Below are positions 40,768-41,124 of a stretch of 41,124 bases of DNA, in pieces. The notes below the pieces were generated by a model. That model was given only the letters and a program-made list of their open reading frames with translations. It ran no database searches and was not told where the DNA came from. The DNA lies in the NCBI GenBank assembly GCA_002436415.1, contig DJMA01000047.1, positions 1-41,124 of the forward strand. The letters are read 5' to 3'. Position numbers and translations under genes: made by a program. Each line of letters begins with the position of its first letter. The stretch's first letter is position 1. This DNA comes from Bdellovibrionaceae bacterium UBA6502 (lineage in GTDB: Bacteria > Bdellovibrionota > Bdellovibrionia > Bdellovibrionales > UBA840).

Positions 40768-41124
40768 GAAAAACTCCTTACTATTTTATTGTAAGGCTAA
40801 GTTTTTCTACTTTTGAATAAAAAAATTTGCGAGCTATTTATTGGTCTAGATTCGCTTTTTGTATTGGCAGTTTTAGGCCTAGTTCTGCTTCAAAAAAAGC
40901 ATTTTAACTTTGTTCATCAAATAGCTCCTTTCGCTTTTTAGAAGAACTAAGCTGACTACCAATGCAAGCCTTAAAAGAAGCTCTGTTTCCTAGCTTAGAA
41001 TCCTATCATTTTTAAAAAAATTGTAAGTGAGTTTTGAAATGAAATACTAGAATTTCTAAACCGATTAACATATACCAAAGCCTTCGTCTTTAAACTTTAG
41101 AGCGGGTTCTTTCTCAAAAAAGTG
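40768..41124. other. end of window without a recognisable gene
   Basis: AT-rich sequence with stops in all frames. It must hold the promoter of the small acidic protein gene near 40790-40850. I see no tRNA, terminator or open frame with a ribosome-binding site; a gene may begin beyond the edge. Confidence 0.5.

Noticed and set aside
1..41124. tRNA, rRNA, CRISPR arrays, prophage or toxin-antitoxin modules
   Set aside because: None could be recognised on either strand; nearly all space is taken by ordinary genes.

Overview
The window is AT-rich DNA (by eye about 60-65% A+T), densely coding, from a Gram-negative bacterium. Kdo transferase, a GT9 heptosyltransferase, several signal-peptide beta-barrel proteins and a porin show an outer membrane. 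The mix of secreted trypsin-like protease, many envelope proteins, a peptidoglycan-recycling set and the particular Gre/LexA/MCP variants fits the Bdellovibrionota (Bdellovibrio and like organisms). This is an inference; no rRNA or other decisive marker is present.

Layout. 1-1.4 kb: end of a metal-efflux type operon (Cys/His-rich small secreted protein, TolC-family protein that stops early), minus strand. 1.5-3.8 kb: map-ahcY, minus strand, with a clear terminator. 3.9-7.0 kb: GT9 heptosyltransferase, a membrane-anchored K/E-rich protein, and a two-helix K+ channel with an RCK domain. 7.1-9.5 kb: divergent greB/lexA with a four-fold direct repeat in front of lexA, then a secreted trypsin-like protease. 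9.8-14.2 kb: apt-pepN and a secreted unknown. 14.2-20.2 kb: five-gene minus-strand operon (FAD-like unknown, purB, ldcA, serine hydrolase, mpl) linking purine synthesis and peptidoglycan recycling. 20.3-22.6 kb: a promoter plus terminator unit predicted to make an ~80-nt C-rich small RNA immediately in front of waaA, then an SH3-plus-barrel protein. 22.8-26.6 kb: porin, periplasmic sCache protein and chemoreceptor in one operon. 26.6-27.3 kb: non-coding, with a 154-bp MITE-like element. 27.3-32.4 kb: yceD-rpmF-fabH-fabD-fabG-acpP-fabF. 32.4-34.9 kb: secreted GNAT-like protein diverging from a kinase/PP2C pair. 34.9-35.9 kb: rpiB-ppa. 36.2-38.8 kb: glyA-pyrC. 38.8-41.1 kb: M23 lipoprotein, beta-barrel protein, small acidic protein, and an empty tail.

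Most genes are housekeeping. The unusual material is regulatory and structural: the C-rich RNA before waaA, a terminator-like hairpin that swallows the ribosome-binding site and start codon of the M23 lipoprotein gene next to an extended -10 predicting a leaderless transcript, helically phased CTTAY repeats before lexA, a MITE-like inverted repeat, and a porin/sCache/MCP operon that could connect outer-membrane entry of a ligand to chemotaxis. All functions rest on motifs read by eye; no database search was run.
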